This document shows, one piece after another, positions 16,000 through 24,422 of a stretch of DNA of 64,000 nt. A program made the position numbers and the translations under genes. The notes under the pieces were generated by a model that did not search any database, was not told where the DNA came from, and worked only from the letters and a program-made list of their open reading frames with translations. The stretch is from UBA2589 sp965223235 (GTDB taxonomy: Bacteria; Gemmatimonadota; Gemmatimonadetes; Longimicrobiales; Gaopeijiaceae), in NCBI GenBank assembly GCA_965223235.1, contig CBDCVV010000012.1:1-64000 (forward strand), in the 5' to 3' direction. Position 1 is the first letter of the stretch. Each line of letters opens with the position of its first letter.

Positions 16000-16698
16000 A
16001 TGCCCCCATCGACGCCTACCTGGACCACGCGCGGAGCATATCGTCTATTCGCGGGAGGGGTGGCCCTACTTTTTCTGACTCATTGGCTGGTATTTGCCTG
16101 GGTCCCCTCGGATGTTCGCCAAGGACTCGTGCAGCACATCTTCTACGTCCACGTGCCTGCGGCGTGGATCACGGAAGCCGCCTTCCTGGTCACCGCTCTG
16201 TTTAGCGGCATCTATCTCTGGTTGCGAGACGAGCGAGCGGACGCGGCGGCATCGGTAGCGGCTGAGGGGGGACTGTTCTTCGCCGTGATCCTCCTAGTGT
16301 CCGGTCCACTCTGGGGGAAGATCGCTTGGGGCACCTACTGGCAGTGGGAGCCGCGGCTCACGCTGACGCTTCTACTCTTCTTCATCTTCGTCGGGTACTT
16401 CCTCGTACGCGCGACGACTGAAGACTCCGAGAAGGGAAAGCGCTTCGCCGCCGTGATCGCGCTGGTTGGTGCCTGCGATATCCCTTTCATCCATATGAGC
16501 GTGTACTGGTTCCGATCGCTCCATCCGGACCCAGTGGTGCTTCGCCCAGAGGGGCCAACCGCCCCAGTCGAGATGCTCGCGACGCTAGGTGTCTCGCTCA
16601 TCGCGTACTCCTGCATCTTCATCGGGCTCGCGCGTGTCCGATACTTCGTCGAGCTCCTGGAGAGGAGACTGATTCAACCGGAGGTCCACCGAGCATGA
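16000..16698 (+). CDS. ccmC: CcmC, heme-handling protein of cytochrome c maturation
   Basis: 232 residues from an ATG with GGAG eight bases upstream. About six transmembrane helices. The tryptophan-rich WWD-type loop is at residues 105-121 (WGKIAW, WQWEPRLT), and the flanking heme-ligand histidines are visible at about residue 51 (FYVHVPAAW) and in FIHMSVYWFRSLHP (His165, His175). CcmC presents heme to the chaperone CcmE in system I maturation. Its stop overlaps the start of a ccmD-like gene. Finding it alone with ccmD in an integron cassette is unusual; the other ccm genes are not in the window. Confidence 0.88.
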   Translation: MPPSTPTWTTRGAYRLFAGGVALLFLTHWLVFAWVPSDVRQGLVQHIFYVHVPAAWITEAAFLVTALFSGIYLWLRDERADAAASVAAEGGLFFAVILLVSGPLWGKIAWGTYWQWEPRLTLTLLLFFIFVGYFLVRATTEDSEKGKRFAAVIALVGACDIPFIHMSVYWFRSLHPDPVVLRPEGPTAPVEMLATLGVSLIAYSCIFIGLARVRYFVELLERRLIQPEVHRA

Positions 16699-16826
16699 GT
16701 CCCTTCGCATCAGTGGTTGTCGCCTTCTCAGTTGCCTGGTTGATGGTTGCACTGTGGGTGCTGAAGATCGGCAAGAAGGTGAACACCCTCTTGAGAGATG
16801 GCGTAGCACCATCGGTCCGCGAGTGA
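16695..16826 (+). CDS. ccmD: CcmD-like small membrane protein
   Basis: 43 residues, starting at ATGA overlapping the ccmC stop. One transmembrane helix (VVVAFSVAWLMVALWVL) is followed by a basic segment (KIGKKV), the topology of CcmD, which stabilises the CcmC-CcmE heme complex. Size, position and the overlap with ccmC support the call; the sequence alone is too short to prove it. Confidence 0.75.
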   Translation: MSPFASVVVAFSVAWLMVALWVLKIGKKVNTLLRDGVAPSVRE

Positions 16827-16837
16827 AGCTCCGCGCG

Positions 16838-16934
16838 TTCTAACAAGGACTTCTACAGTCGTGGGATACCGTCTAGGGTGCGCTTCGCGCTTGTGAGTAG
16901 CCAGTCCACGCAGTAGAACTCCGAGTCGTTATGT
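16838..16934 (+). repeat. attC site 22 (type A)
   Basis: 97 bp, R'' TTCTAAC, R' GTTATGT. Cassette ends pair over GTTAGAACGC. Confidence 0.92.
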
Positions 16935-16956
16935 AGCGGGGTATGGGGTGTATCAT

Positions 16957-17490
16957 TCAGGCCCAAGGAGACCTTGCGAGGCCTTGCGACCGAGGCGGGG
17001 TCGTGCCGAAAGCGCGGCATGCTTCCTCGATCGGGAAAGCATACTCGATTGCACCCATCGGTGTGTTCGCCAGGAACATCTGGAGACGTAGCAAGTCCAC
17101 AGGGCCGCCGGGTTCGCCTGCGACGAAGTGCTTGGCCAGAAACGCGAATTCGTTCATTGATCCGAGAACGCTCCGATCGGCGGTCTTCCCGATCGGCATC
17201 CGTTCCATGCCTCTGACTTCTTCGGCCGCGAGTGGCAGCGGCACTCGGATTCGGAAGAGCATGTCGTGCACGGCCTCCCGGATCCTCTCTCTCAAACGTG
17301 GGGCATCGCGAGCCGGGACTACTACAGTGAGGAGGGTCCGTTCGCTGGTCGCGATGACAAAGCGTTTCGGGCCGACGTTCAAGACGTTGGCGTACCAATC
17401 CCCGAGTCGGTTGGTAGCTGCGGGGAGTGCCTTCTCGGGTTGCACCTTTAACTTCTTGAGCAGCCGCTGAGTGCACCGCAGGCTAGTCAT
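16957..17490 (-). CDS. DUF6933-family protein
   Basis: 177 residues, transcribed against the array. The N-terminal RCTQRLLKKLK and the LGDWYANVLNVGPKRFVIATSERTLL region are characteristic of DUF6933, whose function is unknown. Start chosen at MTSLRCTQ; an ATG three codons upstream is possible. As a reversed gene it must carry its own promoter. Confidence 0.78.
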   Translation of the reverse strand: MTSLRCTQRLLKKLKVQPEKALPAATNRLGDWYANVLNVGPKRFVIATSERTLLTVVVPARDAPRLRERIREAVHDMLFRIRVPLPLAAEEVRGMERMPIGKTADRSVLGSMNEFAFLAKHFVAGEPGGPVDLLRLQMFLANTPMGAIEYAFPIEEACRAFGTTPPRSQGLARSPWA

Positions 17491-17569
17491 GGCTGGCAAT
17501 CTCGCGTAAAGGGGTCGGCGTCCAGGGAGAGATGGTCCAAGATACTTCGCGGAGGGGCGACCGTCCGCT

Positions 17570-17675
17570 ACATAACAAGGACTTCTACAGTCAGCGGATG
17601 CCCTCGGGGTTAGTCCGGTACCTCTTGCGGCTTGTCAGCTACCAGGCGCTGCAGTAGAACTCCGAATCGTTAGAA
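17570..17675 (+). repeat. attC site 23 (type B)
   Basis: 106 bp, R'' ACATAAC, R' GTTAGAA. Cassette ends pair over GTTATGTAGCGG. Confidence 0.92.
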
Positions 17676-17693
17676 CGCCCTCAGGGAGGCAGG

Positions 17694-18812
17694 TTGAAGC
17701 CCACTCGTTGCTTTGCTTCGCTGGTGTTCTCGGCGGGGACCGCAATTGCGAGCGGGGCAGCAGGCCAAGTCGTGCTCTCAGCCGGTCCCGGGACGTGGGA
17801 CGCGGGGACCGAATGGCAGTTGGTCGAACGGTTGAGGATCGGATCTCTCGACGGCGCCATCGAGACGACCTTCGGAGGGGGCCAAATCTCGGTTCGGACG
17901 ACCGACGACTACATCCTCGTCCTCGATCATGAGGCGCGAGTCATCCGGGTCTTCGACCACAGCGGGGGATTCGTCAGGTCTGTCGGTCGCGAAGGGAAGG
18001 GCCCAGGGGAGTTTTCAGCACCGATGGGGATTCTCATTGACCCCCTGGGGAGGTGGTGGATTCAAGAGGCCTTTGCCCACCGCTATACGATTTTCGACGC
18101 CGCCGGAGAGTTCGTCCGGACGGTCCCCCGGGAACTCCGCGGATACAACCGAATGCGGCAGCTCCGATTCGAGACTGACTCCACCTTCATCGACCATGCC
18201 ACCGCAGACTTTGGCGCGGGGTTTTACAGAGCCGATACCCTCGGTGTGATTCTCGAGGCGTTCCCTCGTCTGCGCTTCCCGGACCTTCCGATTGGTCTCG
18301 GTGGCCCCATACTCAGCGGTCAAGACAGCCCCGTGCGGGCGGCGATCCGGTTCGGACTGGATCGCCTGGTCTGGACACTAGCACCGGACCTGACGCTCTG
18401 GTTCGGATACTCGAACGAATACACACTGGTCAACCGGACCCTAGAGGGCGACACGCTCCGAGTCCTAGAGGCGAGCCACCGACGTGCCGCCTTCACTTCT
18501 GCTGAAGCGGAGCTCGTTCGAGCGGCGGAGAGGGAGAAGGGGCTCGGGCCCCTGTTCTCACCCCAGATCTGGCGCGGGATCCACGTCCTCGACGACGGTC
18601 ATCTGATCATCCAGGTCAACGGTGAGTTCGGCGACACCAGTCGCGAACTTGATGTTTTCGACCCTAGCGGGCTCTTCCTCGGTACTCTCGAGTTGCCCTT
18701 CCGCATGCCGCACAGAAGTGTCCCGGCCTTCATGGGTGACCGGATGTTCCTAGTTGCGATGGACGAACTCGACGTGCAGTACGTCGTGGCCCTGGACATA
18801 GTCAGAGAGTGA
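17694..18812 (+). CDS. Secreted 6-bladed beta-propeller protein
   Basis: 372 residues from a TTG. A signal peptide (CFASLVFSAGTAIASGAAG) precedes NHL/6-bladed propeller repeats with the motif GREGKGPGEFSAP and strands of the form DDYILVLDHEARVIRVFDHSG. Homologous along its length to the protein at 30735, including IGSLDG/LGSLGA at the N-terminus and the ALDIVRE/RLRIER ending. Such proteins are usually exported ligand-binding or recognition modules. Confidence 0.82.
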   Translation: MKPTRCFASLVFSAGTAIASGAAGQVVLSAGPGTWDAGTEWQLVERLRIGSLDGAIETTFGGGQISVRTTDDYILVLDHEARVIRVFDHSGGFVRSVGREGKGPGEFSAPMGILIDPLGRWWIQEAFAHRYTIFDAAGEFVRTVPRELRGYNRMRQLRFETDSTFIDHATADFGAGFYRADTLGVILEAFPRLRFPDLPIGLGGPILSGQDSPVRAAIRFGLDRLVWTLAPDLTLWFGYSNEYTLVNRTLEGDTLRVLEASHRRAAFTSAEAELVRAAEREKGLGPLFSPQIWRGIHVLDDGHLIIQVNGEFGDTSRELDVFDPSGLFLGTLELPFRMPHRSVPAFMGDRMFLVAMDELDVQYVVALDIVRE

Positions 18813-18831
18813 CGGACTTAGGTGCGGGGCG

Positions 18832-18928
18832 TTCTAACAAGGACTTCTACAGTCGTGGGATACCGTTTTGGGTGCGCTTCGCGCTTGTGGGCATCCAGCC
18901 CACGCAGTAGAACTCCGAATCGTTAGAA
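18832..18928 (+). repeat. attC site 24 (type A)
   Basis: 97 bp, R'' TTCTAAC, R' GTTAGAA. Cassette ends pair over GTTAGAACGCCC. Confidence 0.92.
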
Positions 18929-18960
18929 CGAACCGTCAGCGGGCGGAGGAGGTCACCGAA

Positions 18961-19809
18961 ATGAGGCGTTTCAGGACACTCGTTGCGAGTGGGCTGTGCC
19001 TTGTTGGCGCGACCGATGCTCGCGCCCAGGGTGTGGTCCTCGACGATCCTCGCACGAGCTTCGTCACGGTCCAGGTCGCGGAGACGGGAGACTCTGGACC
19101 GGTCCTCAGCGTCTTCTCCGATCCCACGGCCGCTCAACCGCTCCCGGCAGTCGTCTTCGTGCTCGGCTATCCCGACGATGCTCTCGCCACGGGCCCGCTG
19201 AGTGCGACCGAGCACTATCGCTCCTGGGCTCGCCTTGTGGCGGCTCGCGGGATGGCCGGCGTGCTGTACTCGACCTCCGAGCCCGTGGAAGACCTGAGGG
19301 CCGTGATGTCCTTCCTCGCTACCGGCGGCGCCGAGCTCGGAGTCGATGGCTCTCGGTTGGCGCTATGGGTAGGGTCGGGCAACGGCCCGGTGGCCGTGAG
19401 CCAGCTCCTCGACCGGTCGCGTGTCTCAACTCGGGCGCTCGCAGCGCTCTACGCGGTCCTTCCGTCGGGAGACGGATTCATGGCCGACGAGTTGAAGACG
19501 ATGTCTACCCGCCAGGGTTACGTCCTTCCGACTACAGATCCCGGCGACTCTCTCCCGACCGACCTTCCGATACTGATCGTGCGTCCCGGGAATGACCATA
19601 CTGTTCTCCTACAACTGATGGATCATTTCGTGGAGTGGGGGGAGAGCCAACGTGCAGCGATCGAGGTGCTTCGATATGAGGCCGGAGGCCACGCCTTCGA
19701 TAGTAGGGAGGACTCGGACGCATCCCGCGAAGTCGTCGAACAGGTCCTGTCGTTCTTCGCCACTGCGCTCGGCGTTAGTTCTAGGGAGCTTGGTGGGGGT
19801 TCGTTCTAA
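18961..19809 (+). CDS. Secreted alpha/beta-hydrolase
   Basis: 282 residues from an ATG with GGAGGAGG upstream; the longer frame beginning in the attC is rejected. Signal peptide ending in DARAQ. Alpha/beta-hydrolase features: AVVFVLGYPDDA, a nucleophile-elbow-like LALWVGSGNGPVA (Ser in the G-S-G context), ILIVRPGNDHTV before the acid position, and a catalytic histidine in AGGHAFD, as in dienelactone-hydrolase-like enzymes. Substrate unknown. The stop TAA lies in attC site 25. Confidence 0.82.
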   Translation: MRRFRTLVASGLCLVGATDARAQGVVLDDPRTSFVTVQVAETGDSGPVLSVFSDPTAAQPLPAVVFVLGYPDDALATGPLSATEHYRSWARLVAARGMAGVLYSTSEPVEDLRAVMSFLATGGAELGVDGSRLALWVGSGNGPVAVSQLLDRSRVSTRALAALYAVLPSGDGFMADELKTMSTRQGYVLPTTDPGDSLPTDLPILIVRPGNDHTVLLQLMDHFVEWGESQRAAIEVLRYEAGGHAFDSREDSDASREVVEQVLSFFATALGVSSRELGGGSF

Positions 19810-19900
19810 CAAGGACTTCTACAGTCGTGGGTTGGCTAGCTGGGTGCGCTTCGCGCTTGTGAGCGGCCGGGCCACGCAGTAGAACTCCGAGTCGTTAGGC
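19804..19900 (+). repeat. attC site 25 (type A)
   Basis: 97 bp, R'' TTCTAAC, R' GTTAGGC. Cassette ends pair over GTTAGAACGAACC. Confidence 0.92.
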
Positions 19901-20204
19901 AGCGCATTCTACGGCCCGATGAAACGGCAGTGATCGAGTCCCTTCCTCCCCTCGCGAAGCGACTAGAGTGTCGCGACGCATTGCGAAGCGCGAAGCGTGG
20001 CTAAGGTCGCGGTAGGCGAATTCTGCGAGCGTTCCCAGGCCACGCGTGTTGAAGGAATCGCAAAGCGTCGCGGGTCGCGATGCACGGCGAGGCGCGAGGC
20101 GAGGCGGAGCGCAGAGCGTTGAAGCTCGCGATGCACCACGGTCTCGCGAGGCAGCATGGATCGCGACGCACGGCGGTGGCTTCTCTTACTCGCTCCGAGG
20201 CGCT
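19901..20204 (+). repeat. N1 repeat cassette, copy d (subtype III)
   Basis: Centre differs from subtypes I and II (GTTCCCAGGCCACGCGTGTT) and matches only the copy at 26130. Gene-less. Confidence 0.8.
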
Positions 20205-20310
20205 GCCTAACAAAGACTTCTACTGTCAGCGGTTGCCCTAGGGGCGAGTCTGGTGGCAGTTGCGGCTTGTCAGCTACCAGCCGCTGCAGTAGAACTCCGA
20301 GTCGTTAGAG
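20205..20310 (+). repeat. attC site 26 (type B)
   Basis: 106 bp, R'' GCCTAAC, R' GTTAGAG. Confidence 0.92.
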
Positions 20311-20341
20311 AGCCCAACTTCTGGGTGCCCGGTAAGGCTCT

Positions 20342-20653
20342 GTGCCCAAGCCCCGAGGACGAATGGCCCGGATGCCGCTGCGCGTGGAAGCACTTCGTCG
20401 ACCCCGTGTGCAACGTCGCATCTTTCTCGGTGGACTGGCGGTCTTCTTCGCGGCGATGATCGGTAGTTGGATTGCGGAGGCAGCGGAATCATCCGTCGGC
20501 GAGACCATCGCTTGGTGGTCTGCTGCTATCGGTATCGGAGGGGCTTGCTCCGTCGGGGTGATTTCTCTCCTCGATGCGGTGGGCGTTTTTAGAGCACTCG
20601 GTGCCCACACCGTTCCGACTGAAACTGAGGCGGAGAGGGAGAGGAGAGAGTGA
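20342..20653 (+). CDS. Small membrane protein, first of a two-gene cassette
   Basis: 103 residues with two hydrophobic helices (RIFLGGLAVFFAAMIGSWIA and TIAWWSAAIGIGGACSVGVI). No family recognised. Its stop overlaps the GTG of the next gene by four bases, suggesting coupled translation and a joint function. Confidence 0.65.
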   Translation: MPKPRGRMARMPLRVEALRRPRVQRRIFLGGLAVFFAAMIGSWIAEAAESSVGETIAWWSAAIGIGGACSVGVISLLDAVGVFRALGAHTVPTETEAERERRE

Positions 20654-20838
20654 GTACCGAATACAAGACATACCTCGCCGGCGTCATGGTGCTCGGGGCG
20701 TTCTACGAGCCATTGAAGGGAGCATTCCCGTCCGGGCTCACGTTCGTTCTCGCTGTGGTCGTGTACTTGCTGGCCCTGAGAAGTCTCGGGAAGCGGCTGA
20801 CGCTGGATCGCGAAGGGGCAGACTCGCCCGACGGTTAA
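20650..20838 (+). CDS. Small membrane protein, second of the cassette
   Basis: 62 residues from GTG, overlapping the preceding stop. Hydrophobic helices YLAGVMVLGAFYEPL and LTFVLAVVVYLLALRSLG. Family unknown. Confidence 0.65.
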   Translation: MSTEYKTYLAGVMVLGAFYEPLKGAFPSGLTFVLAVVVYLLALRSLGKRLTLDREGADSPDG

Positions 20839-20914
20839 TCTGCATGGCGAGTCATCACCCACCACTCCGCGATTCGCATGCAGGCGGGCGCCGGGCGATC
20901 GACTGGGGCGGGCT

Positions 20915-21011
20915 CTCTAACAAGGACTTCTACAGTCGTGGGTTGGCTTGTCGGGTGCGCTTCGCGCTTGTGAGCAGCCAGCCCACGCAGTAGAACTCCG
21001 AGTCGTTAGGC
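20915..21011 (+). repeat. attC site 27 (type A)
   Basis: 97 bp, R'' CTCTAAC, R' GTTAGGC. Cassette ends pair over GTTAGAGAGCCC. Confidence 0.92.
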
Positions 21012-21320
21012 AGCGCATTCTACGGCCCGAAGAAACGGCAGGGATCGAGGCCCTTCCTCCCCTCGCGAAGCGACAATAGTGTCGCGACGCATTGCGAGTC
21101 GCGAAGCGTAGCGAAGGTCGCGGCAGATTGGTGAGTTGGAAGACCGCGGGGCCCAGGTGGTCGAATGAATCGCAAAGCGACGCGGAGTCGCGACGCAGGG
21201 CGAAGCGCGCGAGGCGAGGCGGAGCGCAAAGCGTCGATGGGTCGCGATGCACCGTGGTCTCGCGAGGCATCGTAGATCGCGACGCGCGGCTATGGCTCCT
21301 CGTGCTTGTTCCGAGGCGCT
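21012..21320 (+). repeat. N1 repeat cassette, copy e (subtype I)
   Basis: Close to the copies at 603 and 21945. Gene-less. Confidence 0.8.
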
Positions 21321-21426
21321 GCCTAACATGGAGTTCTACAGTCAGCGGTTGCCCATGCGGTTAGTCCGGTAACAGTTGCGGCTTGTCAGCGGCTAGGCGC
21401 TGCAGTAGAACTCCGAGTCGTTAGGC
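21321..21426 (+). repeat. attC site 28 (type B)
   Basis: 106 bp, R'' GCCTAAC, R' GTTAGGC. Confidence 0.92.
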
Positions 21427-21445
21427 AGTTGCCCTAAACCACGGT

Positions 21446-21844
21446 GTGGACCGGTCACTAGTGAGATGGTGGGTACTTTCCGGTGTTGGCCTATTGATCC
21501 TAGGGACGACGCTGGCGAACTGGATCAACAATCCACCCGAAGCCGCGAGCGGACTTGCGCGGTTCGGCGTCAATGTTGAAGGAGAGCTTACAACCGTCCT
21601 GGCGATCTTCTTCGGAGAGGTCGTGTTCTTGGTCGGCGTGCTACGTCCGTGGAGCTACTCTCGGAACTGGCGCCGCTGCGTCGTAGGCGCGCTCGGCTTG
21701 GTGCCCTTCGCTCTCTTCTACCTCCTGGCGACCCAACACAGCGGACCCGTCTCGTCGAGCCTCGCCCTCGGGAACCACGTCGTCATCTTGCTGTTGGTCT
21801 CAATAGCGGCGATGGACTATCGGGCGGGTCGGGCAACTGCCTAA
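21446..21844 (+). CDS. Integral membrane protein
   Basis: 132 residues from a GTG with four helices (VLSGVGLLILGTTLANWI, TTVLAIFFGEVVFLVGVL, VVGALGLVPFALFYLLA, ALGNHVVILLLVSIAAMDY). No family recognised. The stop TAA is in the R'' of attC site 29. Confidence 0.7.
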   Translation: MDRSLVRWWVLSGVGLLILGTTLANWINNPPEAASGLARFGVNVEGELTTVLAIFFGEVVFLVGVLRPWSYSRNWRRCVVGALGLVPFALFYLLATQHSGPVSSSLALGNHVVILLLVSIAAMDYRAGRATA

Positions 21845-21944
21845 CAAGGAGTTCTACAGTCCGGATATGCTGCGTGGGCGAGTCTAGTAGCTGCTGGGAC
21901 TGGTCACGAAGCAGGGCCGGCAGTAGAACTCCAAGTCGTTAGGC
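21839..21944 (+). repeat. attC site 29 (type B variant)
   Basis: 106 bp, R'' GCCTAAC, R' GTTAGGC. The interior differs from other type B sites (CCGGATATGC at the left, GGGCCGGCAG at the right). Cassette ends pair over 15 bases, GTTAGGCAGTTGCCC. Confidence 0.9.
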
Positions 21945-22251
21945 AGCGCATTCTAGAGCCCGAGGAAACGGCAGGAATCGAGGCCCTTCCCCCCCTCGCG
22001 AAGCGACAATAGTGTCGCGACGCATTGCGAGTCGCGAAGCGTGGCGAAGGTCGCGGCAGATGGGTGAGTTGGAAGACCTCGGGGTCCGGGTGGTCGAATG
22101 AATCGCAAAGCGACGCGGAGTCGCGACGCAGGGCGAAGCGCGAGGCGAGGCGGAGCGCAAAGCGTCGATGGGTCGCGATGCACCGTGGTCTCGCGAGGCA
22201 TCGTAGATCGCGACGCGCGGCTATGGCTCCTCGTACTTGTTCCGAGGCGCT
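21945..22251 (+). repeat. N1 repeat cassette, copy f (subtype I)
   Basis: Same centre as copies a and e. Gene-less. Confidence 0.8.
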
Positions 22252-22358
22252 GCCTAACAAAGACTTCTACAGTCAGCGGATGCCTTAGCGGGCGAGTCCG
22301 GTAGCTGTTGCGGCTTGTCAGCTGCCAGGCGCTGCAGTAGAACTCCGAATCGTTATGT
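22252..22358 (+). repeat. attC site 30 (type B)
   Basis: 107 bp, R'' GCCTAAC, R' GTTATGT. Confidence 0.92.
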
Positions 22359-22443
22359 GGTCCTCCGGTAGGGCCTGTCCCGGTGCGGAGATTGGAGCAC
22401 AATGGCGCTTCGGGGTGTAGACTGTGAGTAAGGAGGCGCAGAC

Positions 22444-22671
22444 ATGACGATACGATCTGAAGTGCTCAGCCAAGACCCCGAGATTCTGGGCGGGACGCCA
22501 GTATTCCGCGGGACGCGCGTACCCGTGCGCAGCCTTCTCGATCACCTGGCGGCCGGAGCAACGATCGAAGCCTTTCTAGAGGACTTTCCGAGCGTGTCCC
22601 GTGAGCACGCTGAAGCAGCACTCGATCTGGCGCGCGAGGCGCTGATGGCTGGTGCGGCTCCTACTGGATGA
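22444..22671 (+). CDS. DUF433-family antitoxin-like protein
   Basis: 75 residues. The hallmark of DUF433, DPEILGGTPVFRGTRVPVRSLLDHLAAG, is present, with a following helix-turn-helix-like region (IEAFLEDFPSVSREHAEAAL). Members act as the DNA-binding antitoxin partners of DUF5615 PIN-like proteins, as the next gene confirms. It overlaps the partner by 20 bases. Confidence 0.88.
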   Translation: MTIRSEVLSQDPEILGGTPVFRGTRVPVRSLLDHLAAGATIEAFLEDFPSVSREHAEAALDLAREALMAGAAPTG

Positions 22672-22978
22672 GTCTTTACCGCGCTCCTTGGCGCGGCGGA
22701 TCGAAGGGTACCCTGTAGAGACAGTCTTCGACCGCGGTTGGTCGGGTCTCAAGAACGGCGAACTGCTTACGAAGGCGAGCGAGCATTTTGACGTTTTCGT
22801 GACGGCAGATCAGAACCTCCAATATCAGCAGAACCTCGAGGGCTACGACATCGCGGTCCTGGTTCTAGCCGCTTTGACTAATCGAGTAGACGATTTGGCT
22901 CCGCTTCTCTCTCAGATGCAGACAGCTCTCGGAGGTATTGAGCCGGGAGAGGTAAGGGTCGTGCGCCGGACCACATAA
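22652..22978 (+). CDS. DUF5615 PIN-like toxin
   Basis: 108 residues from a GTG inside the DUF433 gene. The PIN-like (Mut7-C-type) fold starts RLLLDESLPRSLARRI with the acidic Asp6-Glu7 pair, and later VFVTADQNLQYQQN. Presumed ribonuclease toxin of a type II pair. The stop TAA is in attC site 31. Confidence 0.87.
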   Translation: MRLLLDESLPRSLARRIEGYPVETVFDRGWSGLKNGELLTKASEHFDVFVTADQNLQYQQNLEGYDIAVLVLAALTNRVDDLAPLLSQMQTALGGIEPGEVRVVRRTT

Positions 22979-23078
22979 CAAGGACTTCTACAGTCAGCGG
23001 ATGCCTTCCCGGTTAGTCCGGTAACTCTTGCGGCTTGTCGGCGGCCAGGCGCTGCAGTAGAACTCCGAATCGTTATAC
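22973..23078 (+). repeat. attC site 31 (type B)
   Basis: 106 bp, R'' ACATAAC, R' GTTATAC. Cassette ends pair over GTTATGTGGTCC. Confidence 0.92.
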
Positions 23079-23325
23079 AGCGCTGGCTGAGGTCTGCGAT
23101 CGCAGGGTAGAAGGAGTGACCCCGCCGCCCCCCAAGAGATGGCCCGGCAAGGTTCGTCGGCACGCGCCGTCGTGGTCCCGGCTTGCCGCGCGAAGGTGGT
23201 CGAGGCTCGGCTTGGTTCTGTGGAGCGCGGCGCGCAGGTCAGGTCTGTCGGGGCGCGCCTCCTAGGGGTCGGCAGGGTGCGAGGGGGCCGGCGTTTGGAA
23301 TCCTCAGGGTATGTCGGCGAGCGCT
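23079..23325 (+). repeat. N2 repeat cassette, copy 3
   Basis: Almost identical to copy 1 at 5380. Gene-less. Confidence 0.75.
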
Positions 23326-23505
23326 GTATAACAGAGACTTCTACTGTCGGCGTAACCGTCTGGGCGGTCTTCTAGACGGAGTGGCCGGATGTACAGCGCT
23401 CGACGGAGCTCGCTTCGGTGCGAGTAGGCGTCTGGGTAACGTGGGCGTGAGGTCTGCGCCTTGCCTACCTGCCAGGTGCCGCAGTAGAACTCCAATCCGT
23501 TAGGG
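23326..23505 (+). repeat. attC site 32 (type C)
   Basis: 180 bp, R'' GTATAAC, R' GTTAGGG. Confidence 0.88.
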
Positions 23506-23554
23506 TGCCCGTCGTGCGGCTTGGGCCGGATGGTGAGTCAGAGGAGGAACAAGA

Positions 23555-24058
23555 GTGCGCAAGTGGCTGCTACTGACGTTCTCCGGCCTCCTCTTCGGAT
23601 GCGGGATGGAAGCACCCGGGCCAGAGCGGGATGGCCCGGCATCCCCCGAAGTTGCCGCACCTCAGGGCCAGCCTCGGACTCGAAGTGGGCTGTACTCCGG
23701 ATTTGCGCTCCTTTCGGCTGGGAGAATAGGAGGGTTCGGTGGTGAGGTTGAAGTCACGGGCGACACCGTGTGGCTGCGTCTGACCACACTAGCGACCCAA
23801 CAGGTGCTCGATTCTGTTGCAGTGATCCGCCAGCGCTCCCAGGTAGTCGCGAAAGCCTGCGGGCCGGGCTCTGACCCTGACTTCGCTTTCCGCAACGCAT
23901 CAGGGACGCTGGTTGCGTTAGTGGATTCGGCTGCAAGCGCGGGGTTCGAGATGCCCTCTCGCTCGTGGTTCCTCGACACGGTCCAGGCCCAGATCAGAGA
24001 GGTGCCGGCCGACTCTATCTCGTGTCGGCGTATGGGCTCGGATAGTTGGGTCGGATAG
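23555..24058 (+). CDS. Hypothetical lipoprotein
   Basis: 167 residues from a GTG preceded by AGGAGGAAC. Signal peptide RKWLLLTFSGLLFGC gives a lipobox at Cys16. The mature part is beta-rich (GEVEVTGDTVWLRLTTL). No family recognised. Confidence 0.72.
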   Translation: MRKWLLLTFSGLLFGCGMEAPGPERDGPASPEVAAPQGQPRTRSGLYSGFALLSAGRIGGFGGEVEVTGDTVWLRLTTLATQQVLDSVAVIRQRSQVVAKACGPGSDPDFAFRNASGTLVALVDSAASAGFEMPSRSWFLDTVQAQIREVPADSISCRRMGSDSWVG

Positions 24059-24072
24059 CGTGTGGGGGGGCA

Positions 24073-24169
24073 CCCTAACATGGAGTTCTACAGTCGTGGG
24101 ATGCCGTTCAGGGTGCGCTTCGCGCTTGTGAGCTGGTCGCCCACGCAGTAGAACTCCGAGACGTTAGCT
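24073..24169 (+). repeat. attC site 33 (type A)
   Basis: 97 bp, R'' CCCTAAC, R' GTTAGCT. Cassette ends pair over GTTAGGGTGCCC. Confidence 0.92.
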
Positions 24170-24227
24170 AGCCTGTGGTTGGTGACGGTGCGGGAACCTG
24201 GGTAGCTTTGTGGCACTAGGAGGAGTC

Positions 24228-24422
24228 ATGAAGCTCGCGATCCAGCTGACAGCAGCCCAAGAACAGCGCCTTGCGGAGATAGCGGCGCGTCTCAACGTCC
24301 CTGCCGAATCCTTGGCGGAGGCAGCGGTGCGCGATCTCGTCGACCAGTCCTCAGGCGAGTTCGAACAGGTCGCGGACCGAGTCCTCACCAAGAACCGCGA
24401 GTTATACGAGAGACTCCGGTGA
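24228..24422 (+). CDS. Antitoxin partner of Doc
   Basis: 64 residues from an ATG with AGGAGG upstream. Helical protein with an RHH-like start (KLAIQLTAAQEQRLAEIAARLNVPAESLAEAAVRDL) and an acidic helical tail (FEQVADRVLTKNRELYERLR) that would neutralise the toxin. Its stop overlaps the toxin start by four bases. Confidence 0.82.
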   Translation: MKLAIQLTAAQEQRLAEIAARLNVPAESLAEAAVRDLVDQSSGEFEQVADRVLTKNRELYERLR

